Source: Marinobacter sp. F3R11
GTDB lineage: Bacteria > Pseudomonadota > Gammaproteobacteria > Pseudomonadales > Oleiphilaceae
Assembly: GCF_003318275.1 (NCBI RefSeq)
Contig: NZ_QOCH01000013.1
Coordinates: 124,001-188,000 of the forward strand
DNA: 64,000 bases
Reading direction: 5' to 3'
Shown here: positions 37,617 to 46,685 of the stretch, piece after piece
How positions within the stretch are numbered: position 1 is the first letter of the stretch
How the letters are laid out: every line of letters begins with the position of its first letter
Translations under genes and position numbers: made by a program
The notes under the pieces: model-generated
Database searches by the model: none
The model's input: only the letters and a program-made list of their open reading frames with translations
Told to the model about the DNA's origin: nothing

Positions 37617-38293
37617 ACCAGCCTTCCCTGCTCCAGCCTCAATACCCGCCCAAGACTTCGAGCCATCTTCATATCATGGGTAACCATCACAAATGCAATT
37701 CCCAACTGGTTACGCAAAGACTCAATGAGGTCTCGCACGCCCTCACCCGTGTGTTCATCAAGATTACCGGTGGGTTCATCCATCAAAACACAATCGGGTT
37801 CATTAACCAGCGCACGGGCTATAGCAACACGCTGACGCTCGCCGCCAGAAAGTTCACCAGGTTTATGGGCCAGACGCTCAGCAAGCCCGACCTTCTGCAA
37901 AATTGTCTGCGCCCGCGATCTGGCTCCGCTAACGCCCATACCCCCAAGCACACAAGGCATCATGACGTTCTCAAGAGCGGTGAATTCAGGCAACAGGTGG
38001 TGAAACTGGTAGACAAAACCGAGATGCCGGTTTCGAAAACGCGCTCGCCCCGCCTCTGACAAACGATGAATGTCCTTACCACAAATGGAGATATGCCCCG
38101 ACGAAGGCTTGTCCAGCCCCCCCAGAAGGTTCAGCAGGGTTGTTTTACCTGCTCCGCTGCTCCCCACGATCGCGACAGTCTCACCCGCAGTAACCTCAAG
38201 CGAGATATCAGAAAAGATAGTCAGTTTTTCCGGCCCCTGAGTATAGGTCCGGGTAACCTGACGACAATCAATTACCAGGGAATCATCCGTCAT
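37604..38293 (-). CDS. lolD: Lipoprotein-releasing system ATPase LolD
   Basis: 229-aa ATPase that drives release of outer-membrane lipoproteins to LolA. Walker A is GSSGAGKT, the signature LSGGERQR, and Walker B DCVLMDEPTGNLD. The LolD-type FHHLLPEFTALENVMMP segment is present. I chose the ATG at 38293 (MTDDSLVI) with AAGGA 10 bases upstream. An ATG at 38314 is possible (GGAGG 9 bases upstream lies in lolC/E codons) and would overlap the permease stop by 8 bases. It is co-transcribed with the single permease gene upstream. Confidence 0.95.
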   Translation of the reverse strand: MTDDSLVIDCRQVTRTYTQGPEKLTIFSDISLEVTAGETVAIVGSSGAGKTTLLNLLGGLDKPSSGHISICGKDIHRLSEAGRARFRNRHLGFVYQFHHLLPEFTALENVMMPCVLGGMGVSGARSRAQTILQKVGLAERLAHKPGELSGGERQRVAIARALVNEPDCVLMDEPTGNLDEHTGEGVRDLIESLRNQLGIAFVMVTHDMKMARSLGRVLRLEQGRLVQEA

Positions 38294-38306
38294 GGCGCCC
38301 TTTTCC

Positions 38307-39548
38307 TTATTCATAACGCAGAGCCTCCGCAGGATCCACCCGTGACGCTTTCCACGCCGGATATATGGTCGCCAACAGGCTCAGCGCAAGGCCGGCGCCA
38401 CTGATGATGGACACGTCCTGCCACTGCAACTGAGAGGGCAGATAACTGATAAAATAGACATCGGCACTCAGAAACTTGTGGCCAAGCACCCCTTCAAGCC
38501 ATGAGATAAATGCACTGATATTAAGCGCACCAAGAATACCCAAGCCTGTACCTATCATTGTTCCGAAAACCCCGATGACGGCACCCTGGACAATAAAAAT
38601 CCTCATAATGCGCCCAGGCGTTGCGCCCATAGTACGAAGAATGGCTATATCCGCAGTTTTATCAGTCACCACCATGACCAGGGTAGATACAATGTTGAAG
38701 GCTGCAACTGCCACAATAAACATGAGCAAAAGCCCGATCATGGTTTTTTCCATGCGGATGGCCTGGAACAAGTTGCCGTGGGTGCGTGTCCAGTCTGAAA
38801 TATAGTAACGACCCGAAAGTGCTCTGGCCGCCTCTTCTGCGACCTTTGGTGCTGCAAAAAGATCATCCACAAGCAACCTGACACCCTGGGCTTTGCCACC
38901 GGTTCGCATTAATTTGGCAGCATCATCCATGTGGATAAGCGTGTAGTTGCCATCCAGTTCGGCGCCCACGCTGAAAATGCCCTTCACCGTAAATCTTTTC
39001 AGCCTGGGCAAAACCCCGGCCGGCGTCACTGAGGCTTCCGGCAGCACTACGGTCACTTTATCGCCCAACTGCAAACGCAGACTGGCGGCCATGGTTCGGC
39101 CAACGATGATCCCGAACTCACCCGCAACCAGATCGTCCAGCTTGCCTTCAATCATATGGTCTTCAATGATTGAGACTGTGCGTTCCTCCTCCGGCAGTAC
39201 ACCGTTAAGCAAGACTCCACGCACATCACCACCTCCGGTAATCATGCCCTGCCCCTGAACAAACGGAGCTGCAGCGAGAACCCGGGGATGTTCCTGCACC
39301 TGAGCATCCACCGTCTCCCAATCCTCCAGCGGCCCGCTGCTCTGGATAATGGCGTGAGGGACCATTCCAAGGATTCTCTCCTTGAGCTCGCGATCGAATC
39401 CATTCATCACAGAAAGCACGATGATCAGCACTGCAACACCAAGCATCAGCCCGATCATGGATGTGAGCGAGATAAACGAGATAAAGTGGTTACGCCGTTT
39501 GGCTGCGGTATAGCGCAGGCCGATACAAAACGATAAGGGTCTGAACAT
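38307..39548 (-). CDS. LolC/LolE-type lipoprotein-releasing permease (LolF candidate)
   Basis: 413-aa inner-membrane permease: one helix near 25-45 (LTSMIGLMLGVAVLIIVLSV), a large periplasmic domain (about 50-265), and three C-terminal FtsX-type helices. With LolD it extracts lipoproteins from the inner membrane. Only this one LolC/E-type gene lies beside lolD, where Pseudomonas (from memory) has two. It may therefore be a homodimeric LolF, or the second subunit may lie elsewhere. The N-terminal CIGLRYTAAKRRNHFISFIS segment is family-typical. I leave the symbol blank because C, E and F cannot be told apart by eye. Confidence 0.9.
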   Translation of the reverse strand: MFRPLSFCIGLRYTAAKRRNHFISFISLTSMIGLMLGVAVLIIVLSVMNGFDRELKERILGMVPHAIIQSSGPLEDWETVDAQVQEHPRVLAAAPFVQGQGMITGGGDVRGVLLNGVLPEEERTVSIIEDHMIEGKLDDLVAGEFGIIVGRTMAASLRLQLGDKVTVVLPEASVTPAGVLPRLKRFTVKGIFSVGAELDGNYTLIHMDDAAKLMRTGGKAQGVRLLVDDLFAAPKVAEEAARALSGRYYISDWTRTHGNLFQAIRMEKTMIGLLLMFIVAVAAFNIVSTLVMVVTDKTADIAILRTMGATPGRIMRIFIVQGAVIGVFGTMIGTGLGILGALNISAFISWLEGVLGHKFLSADVYFISYLPSQLQWQDVSIISGAGLALSLLATIYPAWKASRVDPAEALRYE

Positions 39549-39669
39549 GAAGAGGTGCCTGTTGCTACCTTCGGGTCAATCGTGGTCTGAAATTCCCACC
39601 TGCCTTTCAGCACGGAGGGAAACTGCTAAACTTTTGATACTGGCCAGAACCCTCATTACGGAGTCCTGA

Positions 39670-40257
39670 ATGCACATTCAAGATACGCCATCCGAACCGG
39701 CAGATTATGTGCCTGAGCGTCGGGAGTTTTACCGCATCGCAGACCGGATTGGCCTGGAAGTCCATAAGCTGTCGCCATCAGACAGCCTGAACGAGAACGT
39801 TTTTAACGACGACCACCTCAACAATCTTGAGGCCGAACTCAGACGCCTGGACCTGGACATCAAATCCCAACTTGCAATCCTGGCTGATCAGGATCGCCTG
39901 CTCACAGGGCTCATAAAGTCCCTTAACAGCAAGCTGGATATACTTGCGCGCATTATGGCCTTTCAGCAAAATCCCTTGCAACCTGAGGACTGGCAAGAGG
40001 TAACCCTGAGCGAAGGCGGCCTGGCATTTTGCGCAAGCCCGCAAGCGTGGCAGACTGGCGACAGGCTCAGCGTTCGCATGACGCTGCCACCAGAGCTTTC
40101 CCAACCCCGGGCCGTCGCAGAGGTTCTGGACATTCAGGTTGATGAAACAGGCAGGGCAAGGGTTCATACCGGTTTTATCCAGATTCAGGAAAGCGATCGG
40201 CAGCAAATCGCCCGACATGTGATGCGATATCAAATTCGCCAGCGACAAAAAGAGTAG
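39670..40257 (+). CDS. PilZ-domain protein
   Basis: 195-aa cytoplasmic protein. The RREFYRI segment (about 17-23) looks like the RxxxR half of a c-di-GMP-binding PilZ motif. A helical spacer (about 50-100) separates it from LSEGGLAF (about 117-124), which corresponds to the D/NxSxxG half. The spacer is unusually long, so the fold may be a PilZ variant with an inserted helix, and c-di-GMP binding is not assured. It is divergent from the permease gene; a PilZ gene sits here in Pseudomonas too, by memory. No operon partner. Confidence 0.7.
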   Translation: MHIQDTPSEPADYVPERREFYRIADRIGLEVHKLSPSDSLNENVFNDDHLNNLEAELRRLDLDIKSQLAILADQDRLLTGLIKSLNSKLDILARIMAFQQNPLQPEDWQEVTLSEGGLAFCASPQAWQTGDRLSVRMTLPPELSQPRAVAEVLDIQVDETGRARVHTGFIQIQESDRQQIARHVMRYQIRQRQKE

Positions 40258-40361
40258 ACTGGCGAAAACATGTGACTTTTACCCGAATTTCTCGGATATT
40301 ACGTTTTATCCATGTCCCCGGAACACGTGCCGGAGACCCAAGTATCAGTGGAGAACCATAA

Positions 40362-40664
40362 ATGACAGTAAAGCGAGCCCTGACGGGTACACTGGCAACG
40401 GCAATACTACTTACCCTGACCCCGGTTTCCGGTGCATTTGCCGAAGAGCTTCGCGTTCCCGTTGGCAGCCAGGCAGACAGAAGCCAGGAAAAAATGCCCC
40501 GTACCGGACTGACACAAGCGTCGGTGCGAGCATCATGGGGTGAGCCGGCTAAAGCTGAAGGCCCGGTTGGACAACCCCCGATCAGTCAGTGGCACTACGA
40601 TAATTTTGTGGTCTATTTCGAAAATGACCGCGTCATACACTCAGTGCTGAAACACAAGCGCTGA
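40362..40664 (+). CDS. Small exported protein, unknown function
   Basis: 100-aa protein with a signal peptide (MTVKRALTGTLATAILLTL.., cleavage likely after AFA near 26). The mature part of about 74 residues contains TQASVRASWGEPAKAEGPVG and WHYDNFVVYFENDRVIHSVL. The pattern of a SVRxxWGEP turn followed by a W-Y-x-x-F-V-V-Y-F strand pair resembles BamE/SmpA-like small periplasmic folds. The resemblance is by eye only and there is no lipobox. A terminator follows at 40722, so it is monocistronic. Not a named family that I recognise. Confidence 0.75.
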   Translation: MTVKRALTGTLATAILLTLTPVSGAFAEELRVPVGSQADRSQEKMPRTGLTQASVRASWGEPAKAEGPVGQPPISQWHYDNFVVYFENDRVIHSVLKHKR

Positions 40665-40721
40665 CATTTTCAAGTATGGTGTTTCCCCGCCCGTCAGCCT
40701 GAACACACATTCTGACGGCAT

Positions 40722-40750
40722 GCCGCCCTTTGTAAAAAATGGCGGCTTTT
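40722..40750 (+). terminator. Intrinsic terminator of the small exported protein gene
   Basis: GCCGCC / GGCGGC stem (40722-40727 with 40741-40746) around a 13-base A-rich loop, followed by TTTTT. It ends before the aguA ribosome binding site. Confidence 0.7.
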
Positions 40751-40773
40751 TGCAATTTTAAGGTGACGGTAAA

Positions 40774-41826
40774 GTGACATCCTTACGCGTGTTGCCCGCC
40801 GAGTGGGCTCCTCAGAGTGCCATTGTGCTTACTTGGCCCCACCCCGGTACCGACTGGGCAGGTAGCCTCGACAAGGTGGAGCCGGTATTTCTTGAAATCG
40901 CCCGTTCGGTCCTGCGCTTTGAGCACCTGGTTGTCAGCTGCGAACACGTTGCCAGGCTGCAGGATCTTGACCGGGAGCTGAATGCATGGGCCATGCAGCA
41001 AGGCCTGCCAGGGCGCGTGCACGCCGTGCCGGCTCCCGCAAATGATACCTGGGCCCGCGATCACGGCCCGATTACGGTAATCACCAATCAAGGGCCTGCC
41101 CTGCTGGATTTCCGCTTTAACGCCTGGGGGGGCAAATTTCCCTGGGAGAAAGACGACGCCCTGAATCGCCACCTCGCCAATTTCGGAGTGTTCGGCGCCA
41201 CTCCCATGCAGACCGTGGACTTTGTGCTGGAAGGCGGCTCCATTGAATCCGATGGACAAGGAACCCTGCTCACCACCAGCGAGTGCCTGCTGACCCCTTC
41301 CCGCAACGCCTCCATGGATCGTGGTGCTATCGAGCAACGACTGTCTGAGGTGCTGGGTGCAGACCGGATCCTCTGGCTTAACCACGGTTACCTTGAAGGG
41401 GACGATACGGACAGCCACATTGATACATTAGCCAGGTTCTGCGCCCCGGATCATATCTGTTACGTAACCTGTCCGGACGTCGCTGACGAGCACTACAGCG
41501 CACTGGCAGCCATGGAAGAGGACCTGCAGGAATTTCGCCAGCGTGATGGTTCGCCATACAAACTGACAGCCCTGCCCTGGCCTGACCCCGTCTTCGGTGA
41601 TGAAGGCGAACGCCTTCCGGCTACTTACGCTAACTTTCTGATCATTAATGGTGCTGTATTATTACCAGTTTATGATGTGCCCCAGGATGAAGATGCAATC
41701 AGAATCATCAGCCGGATATTTTCCAACCGGGAGATTATCCCTATAAATTGTCGGGCACTGGTGCAACAACATGGCAGTCTGCACTGCGTCACCATGCAAA
41801 TTCCGGAAGGAGTAGTTTCTTCATGA
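40774..41826 (+). CDS. aguA: Agmatine deiminase / peptidyl-arginine-deiminase family
   Basis: 350-aa guanidine-group hydrolase converting agmatine to N-carbamoylputrescine. Residues in family positions: Asp96-His97 (ARDHGPI), Glu153 (LEGGSIESDG), His215 (TDSHIDT) and nucleophile Cys338 (GSLHCVT). Length fits AguA (about 370). The start is GTG at 40774 with AAGGTG upstream. Its last 4 bases overlap the aguB start, so the pair is translationally coupled and gives a complete agmatine-to-putrescine route together with aguB. Confidence 0.9.
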   Translation: MTSLRVLPAEWAPQSAIVLTWPHPGTDWAGSLDKVEPVFLEIARSVLRFEHLVVSCEHVARLQDLDRELNAWAMQQGLPGRVHAVPAPANDTWARDHGPITVITNQGPALLDFRFNAWGGKFPWEKDDALNRHLANFGVFGATPMQTVDFVLEGGSIESDGQGTLLTTSECLLTPSRNASMDRGAIEQRLSEVLGADRILWLNHGYLEGDDTDSHIDTLARFCAPDHICYVTCPDVADEHYSALAAMEEDLQEFRQRDGSPYKLTALPWPDPVFGDEGERLPATYANFLIINGAVLLPVYDVPQDEDAIRIISRIFSNREIIPINCRALVQQHGSLHCVTMQIPEGVVSS

Positions 41827-42758
41827 GCCAGAACCCTGGCACGCATCCGGTTTCGGATCAGCTTGTGATCGCCGCCGTTCAGCAGGCATGCAGTGCGAAT
41901 AAATCTGCCAGCCTGGCAACAACAGAAGTACTCGTTCGTGAAGCAGCGGCAGGCGGAGCTCAACTGATCATTCTGCAAGAGCTACATGCGACCCAGTACT
42001 TTTGCCAGACTGAAGACACCAGCATATTCGATCTCGCAGAGCCAATTCCCGGCCCCACAAGCGAACGACTATCGGAGTTGGCCCGGGAACTGAAAGTGGT
42101 TATCGTAGGCTCCGTTTTCGAGCGCCGCATGAATGGCGTTTACCACAACACGGCTGTTGTCATCGAAAACGACGGTTCCATCGCTGGCCTGTATCGCAAG
42201 ATGCATATCCCCGACGATCCGGGCTTCTATGAGAAATTCTATTTCACTCCCGGCGATGCCCAATTCAACGATGGCCGCAGCGGGTTCTCACCCATTGAAA
42301 CCTCAGCAGGCAAGCTGGGCGTTCTCGTATGCTGGGATCAATGGTACCCGGAAGCAGCACGACTGATGGCACTGGCCGGCGCAGAGATACTGATCTACCC
42401 TACGGCGATCGGCTGGGACACGACCGACGATCAGGATGAGCAGGCACGCCAGCTGGAAGCCTGGGTAACCGTTCAGCGAGGCCATGCAGTTGCCAACAAC
42501 CTGCCTGTTGTTGCTCCCAACCGGGTTGGTATCGAACCCGACCCGACAGGCCTCTCCTCCGGCATTCGCTTCTGGGGAAACAGCTTTATCTGTGGCCCTC
42601 AGGGGGAATTTCTGGCCCGGGCCGATGAAAGTACCGAGTGTATACTGACTGTCACCCTTGACCGCCAGAGAAGTGAATCGGTTCGCCGCATCTGGCCGTA
42701 CCTGAGAGACCGGCGCATCGACGCCTATGGCGATATTCTCAAAAGAGTAAGGGACTGA
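41823..42758 (+). CDS. aguB: N-carbamoylputrescine amidase
   Basis: 311-aa nitrilase-superfamily enzyme releasing CO2 and NH3 from N-carbamoylputrescine to give putrescine. The Glu-Lys-Cys triad is Glu53 (ELHAT), Lys126 (YRKMHIPDDP) and Cys170 (VLVCWDQWYPE), in family spacing. The start at 41823 forms an ATGA overlap with the aguA stop. A longer frame begins inside aguA without support. The MoxR gene starts 7 bases after its stop. Confidence 0.93.
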   Translation: MSQNPGTHPVSDQLVIAAVQQACSANKSASLATTEVLVREAAAGGAQLIILQELHATQYFCQTEDTSIFDLAEPIPGPTSERLSELARELKVVIVGSVFERRMNGVYHNTAVVIENDGSIAGLYRKMHIPDDPGFYEKFYFTPGDAQFNDGRSGFSPIETSAGKLGVLVCWDQWYPEAARLMALAGAEILIYPTAIGWDTTDDQDEQARQLEAWVTVQRGHAVANNLPVVAPNRVGIEPDPTGLSSGIRFWGNSFICGPQGEFLARADESTECILTVTLDRQRSESVRRIWPYLRDRRIDAYGDILKRVRD

Positions 42759-42765
42759 GCCCGGA

Positions 42766-43677
42766 ATGAAAAACCTGGTAGATACTGTTGTTACGGAACT
42801 GAACCAGATCCTGCTGGGCAAGGAGCGTCAGGTTCGCCTGGCCCTGTGCGGCCTGCTTGCCAAGGGCCACCTGCTGATTGAAGACATCCCCGGCATGGGC
42901 AAAACAACACTGTCCCACGCATTGGCCAGGGTCATGGGGCTCAGCTATCAGCGTATTCAGTTTACCAACGACCTGTTGCCTGCCGACGTACTGGGTTATT
43001 CCATGTACGACAAACAGGCCGGCAGTCTGTTATTCCATCCAGGGCCGATTTTTGCCCAGGTTGTACTGGCGGATGAAATAAACCGCGCATCGCCGCGAAC
43101 CCAAAGTGCACTACTTGAAGCCATGGAAGAGCGCCAGGTGTCCATTGAGGGCGAAACCCGCCCGTTACCACACCCGTTCTTTGTGATTGCTACACAGAAC
43201 CCCACCGAACAGGGAGGGACTTACCCTTTACCTGAGTCCCAGCTCGACAGGTTTCTGATGCGTATACGGCTCGGCTACCCCGATCCCAGAGCCGAGCGCG
43301 AGCTTCTGGAAGGCGAAGATCGCCGGATAATGACTGACCGGCTCAGCACATTGCTGTCCGAAGCCAATCTCGCAAAACTACAGGATGAGGTAAATCGGGT
43401 AACCGCCAGCCCCGCGCTCCTGAACTACATTCAGCGCCTGCTAGAACAGAGCCGCCGTATGCCAGGACTGCTCTACGGTTTATCACCCAGGGCCGGGCTT
43501 GGATTACTCAGGGCTACTAAAGCCTGGGCGCTTATGGAAGGGCGCCACCATGCCCTGCCGGATGACATTCAGGCGGTATTCCCATCGATCGCTGAACATC
43601 GCCTTGAACAGGGTGAATCCGGAAAAAGCGCAGAACGAGTGCGACAGTTGCTGGCCACTGTCTCTGTGCTTGAGTAA
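42766..43677 (+). CDS. MoxR-family AAA+ ATPase
   Basis: 303-aa ATPase of the MoxR group, whose members help insert cofactors or metals or assemble complexes. Walker A is PGMGKTT (42-48), Walker B VVLADEINRASPR, and sensor segments are FVIATQNPTEQGGTYPLPESQLDRF. Most MoxR genes are followed by a DUF58 and von Willebrand-factor gene; here the next gene is trxB, and I see no DUF58 frame. It lies 7 bases after aguB, so it may be co-transcribed with the agmatine pathway. Its client is unknown. Confidence 0.9.
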   Translation: MKNLVDTVVTELNQILLGKERQVRLALCGLLAKGHLLIEDIPGMGKTTLSHALARVMGLSYQRIQFTNDLLPADVLGYSMYDKQAGSLLFHPGPIFAQVVLADEINRASPRTQSALLEAMEERQVSIEGETRPLPHPFFVIATQNPTEQGGTYPLPESQLDRFLMRIRLGYPDPRAERELLEGEDRRIMTDRLSTLLSEANLAKLQDEVNRVTASPALLNYIQRLLEQSRRMPGLLYGLSPRAGLGLLRATKAWALMEGRHHALPDDIQAVFPSIAEHRLEQGESGKSAERVRQLLATVSVLE

Positions 43678-43724
43678 ACGGGTACCAATAGTAAAGCTTT
43701 ATTAATGGAATTGACCAAAACAGA

Positions 43725-44773
<1,049 letters not shown>

Positions 44774-44794
44774 GTTGAGCCCGGGAAAGACAGG

Positions 44795-45508
44795 ATGACC
44801 TCACTACCCTGGCTAGACCCCGACCAATTGTGGTTCCCTCCAGCCGAAGAAGCCCTCGACGACCCCGATGGCCTCCTCGCCCTGGGGGGCGACCTGTCCA
44901 CAGAACGCCTGATCCTGGCCTATCGCAGCGGAATCTTTCCCTGGTACAGCGACGACCAGCCCATACTCTGGTGGTCTCCGGATCCGCGTTGCGTTCTTTT
45001 CCCTGAAGACATTCACATATCCCGCAGTCTGCGCAGAACCCTCAATCAACAGAGATTCCGGGTAACCGGCGACCAGGCCTTCGGCCGCATCATCCGTCTG
45101 TGCGCTTCCACACGAAGCGAAGGCACCTGGATAACCGATGACATGATTGCCAGCTATTCCGAACTCCATCAACAGGGAATTGCACACTCCATTGAAGTCT
45201 GGAACCGGGATGGCGAGTTGGCGGGCGGCATGTACGGCCTGGCCATAGGGCAGTGTTTCTTTGGCGAATCCATGTTTTCCCTTGAAACGAACGCCTCAAA
45301 AGTCCTGATGGTTTATCTGGCCCATCAACTGCAGGACTGGGGTTATCGTCTGATGGATTGTCAGGTAGAAAGCGATCACCTTCTGACCATGGGCGCGTGC
45401 ACCATACCCAGGAGCGAGTTTTTATCTATAATCGGTACATACGCAGACCGAAAACCGGATCAGACTGACTGGACATTCCGTTGGCAATGGCCCGGGCCGG
45501 AGGCTTGA
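44795..45508 (+). CDS. aat: Leucyl/phenylalanyl-tRNA-protein transferase
   Basis: 237-aa transferase that adds Leu or Phe from tRNA to proteins with N-terminal Arg or Lys, creating N-degrons. Family motifs: [38 protein letters not shown] and [14 protein letters not shown] [11 protein letters not shown], with the C-terminal [14 protein letters not shown]. Length normal (E. coli 234). The next gene, bpt, starts on the base after its stop. Confidence 0.96.
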   Translation: MTSLPWLDPDQLWFPPAEEALDDPDGLLALGGDLSTERLILAYRSGIFPWYSDDQPILWWSPDPRCVLFPEDIHISRSLRRTLNQQRFRVTGDQAFGRIIRLCASTRSEGTWITDDMIASYSELHQQGIAHSIEVWNRDGELAGGMYGLAIGQCFFGESMFSLETNASKVLMVYLAHQLQDWGYRLMDCQVESDHLLTMGACTIPRSEFLSIIGTYADRKPDQTDWTFRWQWPGPEA

Positions 45509-46222
45509 ATGAGTAGCCTGAGAACCTTGGTATTCTTTGCAACACCTGCTCACGACTGCAGCTATCTTGATGATCGTGAAGCGACAACAATGTTTGTCGA
45601 TCCCCGCGCTCATATCGATAAGAAACTCTACACCCAACTGACATCACTGGGTTTCCGACGTAGCGGATCCCATTATTACCGGCCTCACTGTGAGGCATGC
45701 AACGCCTGCATTCCTGTCAGGCTGAACGTGAATGACTTCAGGCCAGATCGCAGCCAGCGCCGGGTTATGAAAAAGAACACTGATGTGGCCTGCAAACTTG
45801 TACCCGCAGCCTTCGATGAAAGTTATTACAGGCTTTATGCCAACTACGTGGAACTGCGGCATAAGGACGGTGATATGTATCCACCCTCACGGGAACAGTT
45901 CACATCGTTTCTTGTTGAAGGCGGAACAGACTCCTGGTTTCTGGAGATGCGGATAAACGGGGTTCTGGTAGGTCTGGCGGCCATAGACTTGCTGGAGGAT
46001 GGGCTCTCAGCCATATACACCGTGTTTGACCCGGCCTATAAACAGAGAAGCCTCGGAACCTTCGCTGTTCTCTGGCAGATTGAAGAAAGCATCCGGCGTA
46101 GCCTGCCCCACCTTTATCTGGGTTACTGGATAAAACAATGCAGGAAAATGAATTACAAAACCCGCTTCAAACCAATAGAAGCACTGCAGAACGGCCAATG
46201 GCAAACGATAGAGATCGCTTAG
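45509..46222 (+). CDS. bpt: Aspartate/glutamate leucyltransferase (bacterial R-transferase homologue)
   Basis: 237-aa transferase of the Ate1 superfamily; bacterial members load Leu onto N-terminal Asp or Glu. The N-terminal FFATPAHDCSYLDDREATTMFVDP and HCEACNACIPVRLNV segments are typical, as is the C-terminal IKQCRKMNYKTRFKPIE. The Cys residues of CEACNAC are conserved. It directly follows aat with no gap, so both N-degron transferases are made from the same transcript. The choice of Leu rather than Arg is from family knowledge, not the sequence. Confidence 0.93.
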   Translation: MSSLRTLVFFATPAHDCSYLDDREATTMFVDPRAHIDKKLYTQLTSLGFRRSGSHYYRPHCEACNACIPVRLNVNDFRPDRSQRRVMKKNTDVACKLVPAAFDESYYRLYANYVELRHKDGDMYPPSREQFTSFLVEGGTDSWFLEMRINGVLVGLAAIDLLEDGLSAIYTVFDPAYKQRSLGTFAVLWQIEESIRRSLPHLYLGYWIKQCRKMNYKTRFKPIEALQNGQWQTIEIA

Positions 46223-46297
46223 TGCCAGTTTTTGGGTTGAAAATGGCCTGCCACAAACCAATAAGGCGCCTTTTCCCCGACTACGTACTAACCCGCT

Positions 46298-46326
46298 TTG
46301 CCAAATGGCTGAAAATCAGGCAGAAT
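46298..46326 (+). promoter_or_regulatory. Possible infA promoter
   Basis: TTGCCA (46298-46303), 17 bases, CAGAAT (46321-46326), about 49 bases before the infA ATG. The -35 is good and the -10 is 4 of 6. A second weak candidate is TTGAAA near 46236. Confidence 0.35.
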
Positions 46327-46374
46327 TGCGCAATTTAAAATTACGGAAAGTATTCCAAAAGAGGTTTCTACTGA

Positions 46375-46593
46375 ATGGCGAAATCAGATGTCGTTGAAAT
46401 GGAAGGGGTTATTCTTGATACCCTTCCGAACACCATGTTTCGGGTTGAGTTGAGCAATGGCCACGTTGTTACCGCTCACATCTCTGGCAAGATGCGTAAA
46501 AACTACATTCGCATCCTGACTGGCGACAAGGTTAAAGTTGAGCTGACGCCTTATGACCTGAGCAAAGGCCGGATTGTTTACCGCGCCCGCTAA
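46375..46593 (+). CDS. infA: Translation initiation factor IF-1
   Basis: 72-aa single OB-fold protein that binds the A site of the 30S subunit during initiation. The sequence [20 protein letters not shown] and [15 protein letters not shown] matches IF-1 throughout. It lies between bpt and clpA as in many gammaproteobacteria. SD AGAGG lies upstream of the ATG at 46375. A strong terminator follows. No anomaly. Confidence 0.98.
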   Translation: MAKSDVVEMEGVILDTLPNTMFRVELSNGHVVTAHISGKMRKNYIRILTGDKVKVELTPYDLSKGRIVYRAR

Positions 46594-46618
46594 GGCAAAA
46601 GCGACATCCGGAACACAT

Positions 46619-46651
46619 AAAAAAACCGCTGCATCAATGCAGCGGTTTTTT
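46619..46651. terminator. Bidirectional terminator between infA and clpA
   Basis: AAAAAACCGCTGCAT / ATGCAGCGGTTTTTTT with a 2-base minimum loop. Long A and T tracts on both sides serve infA (plus) and clpA (minus). Confidence 0.93.
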
Positions 46652-46685
46652 TGTGGGCGAAGCTTATGTCCGGCCTGCACACCGG

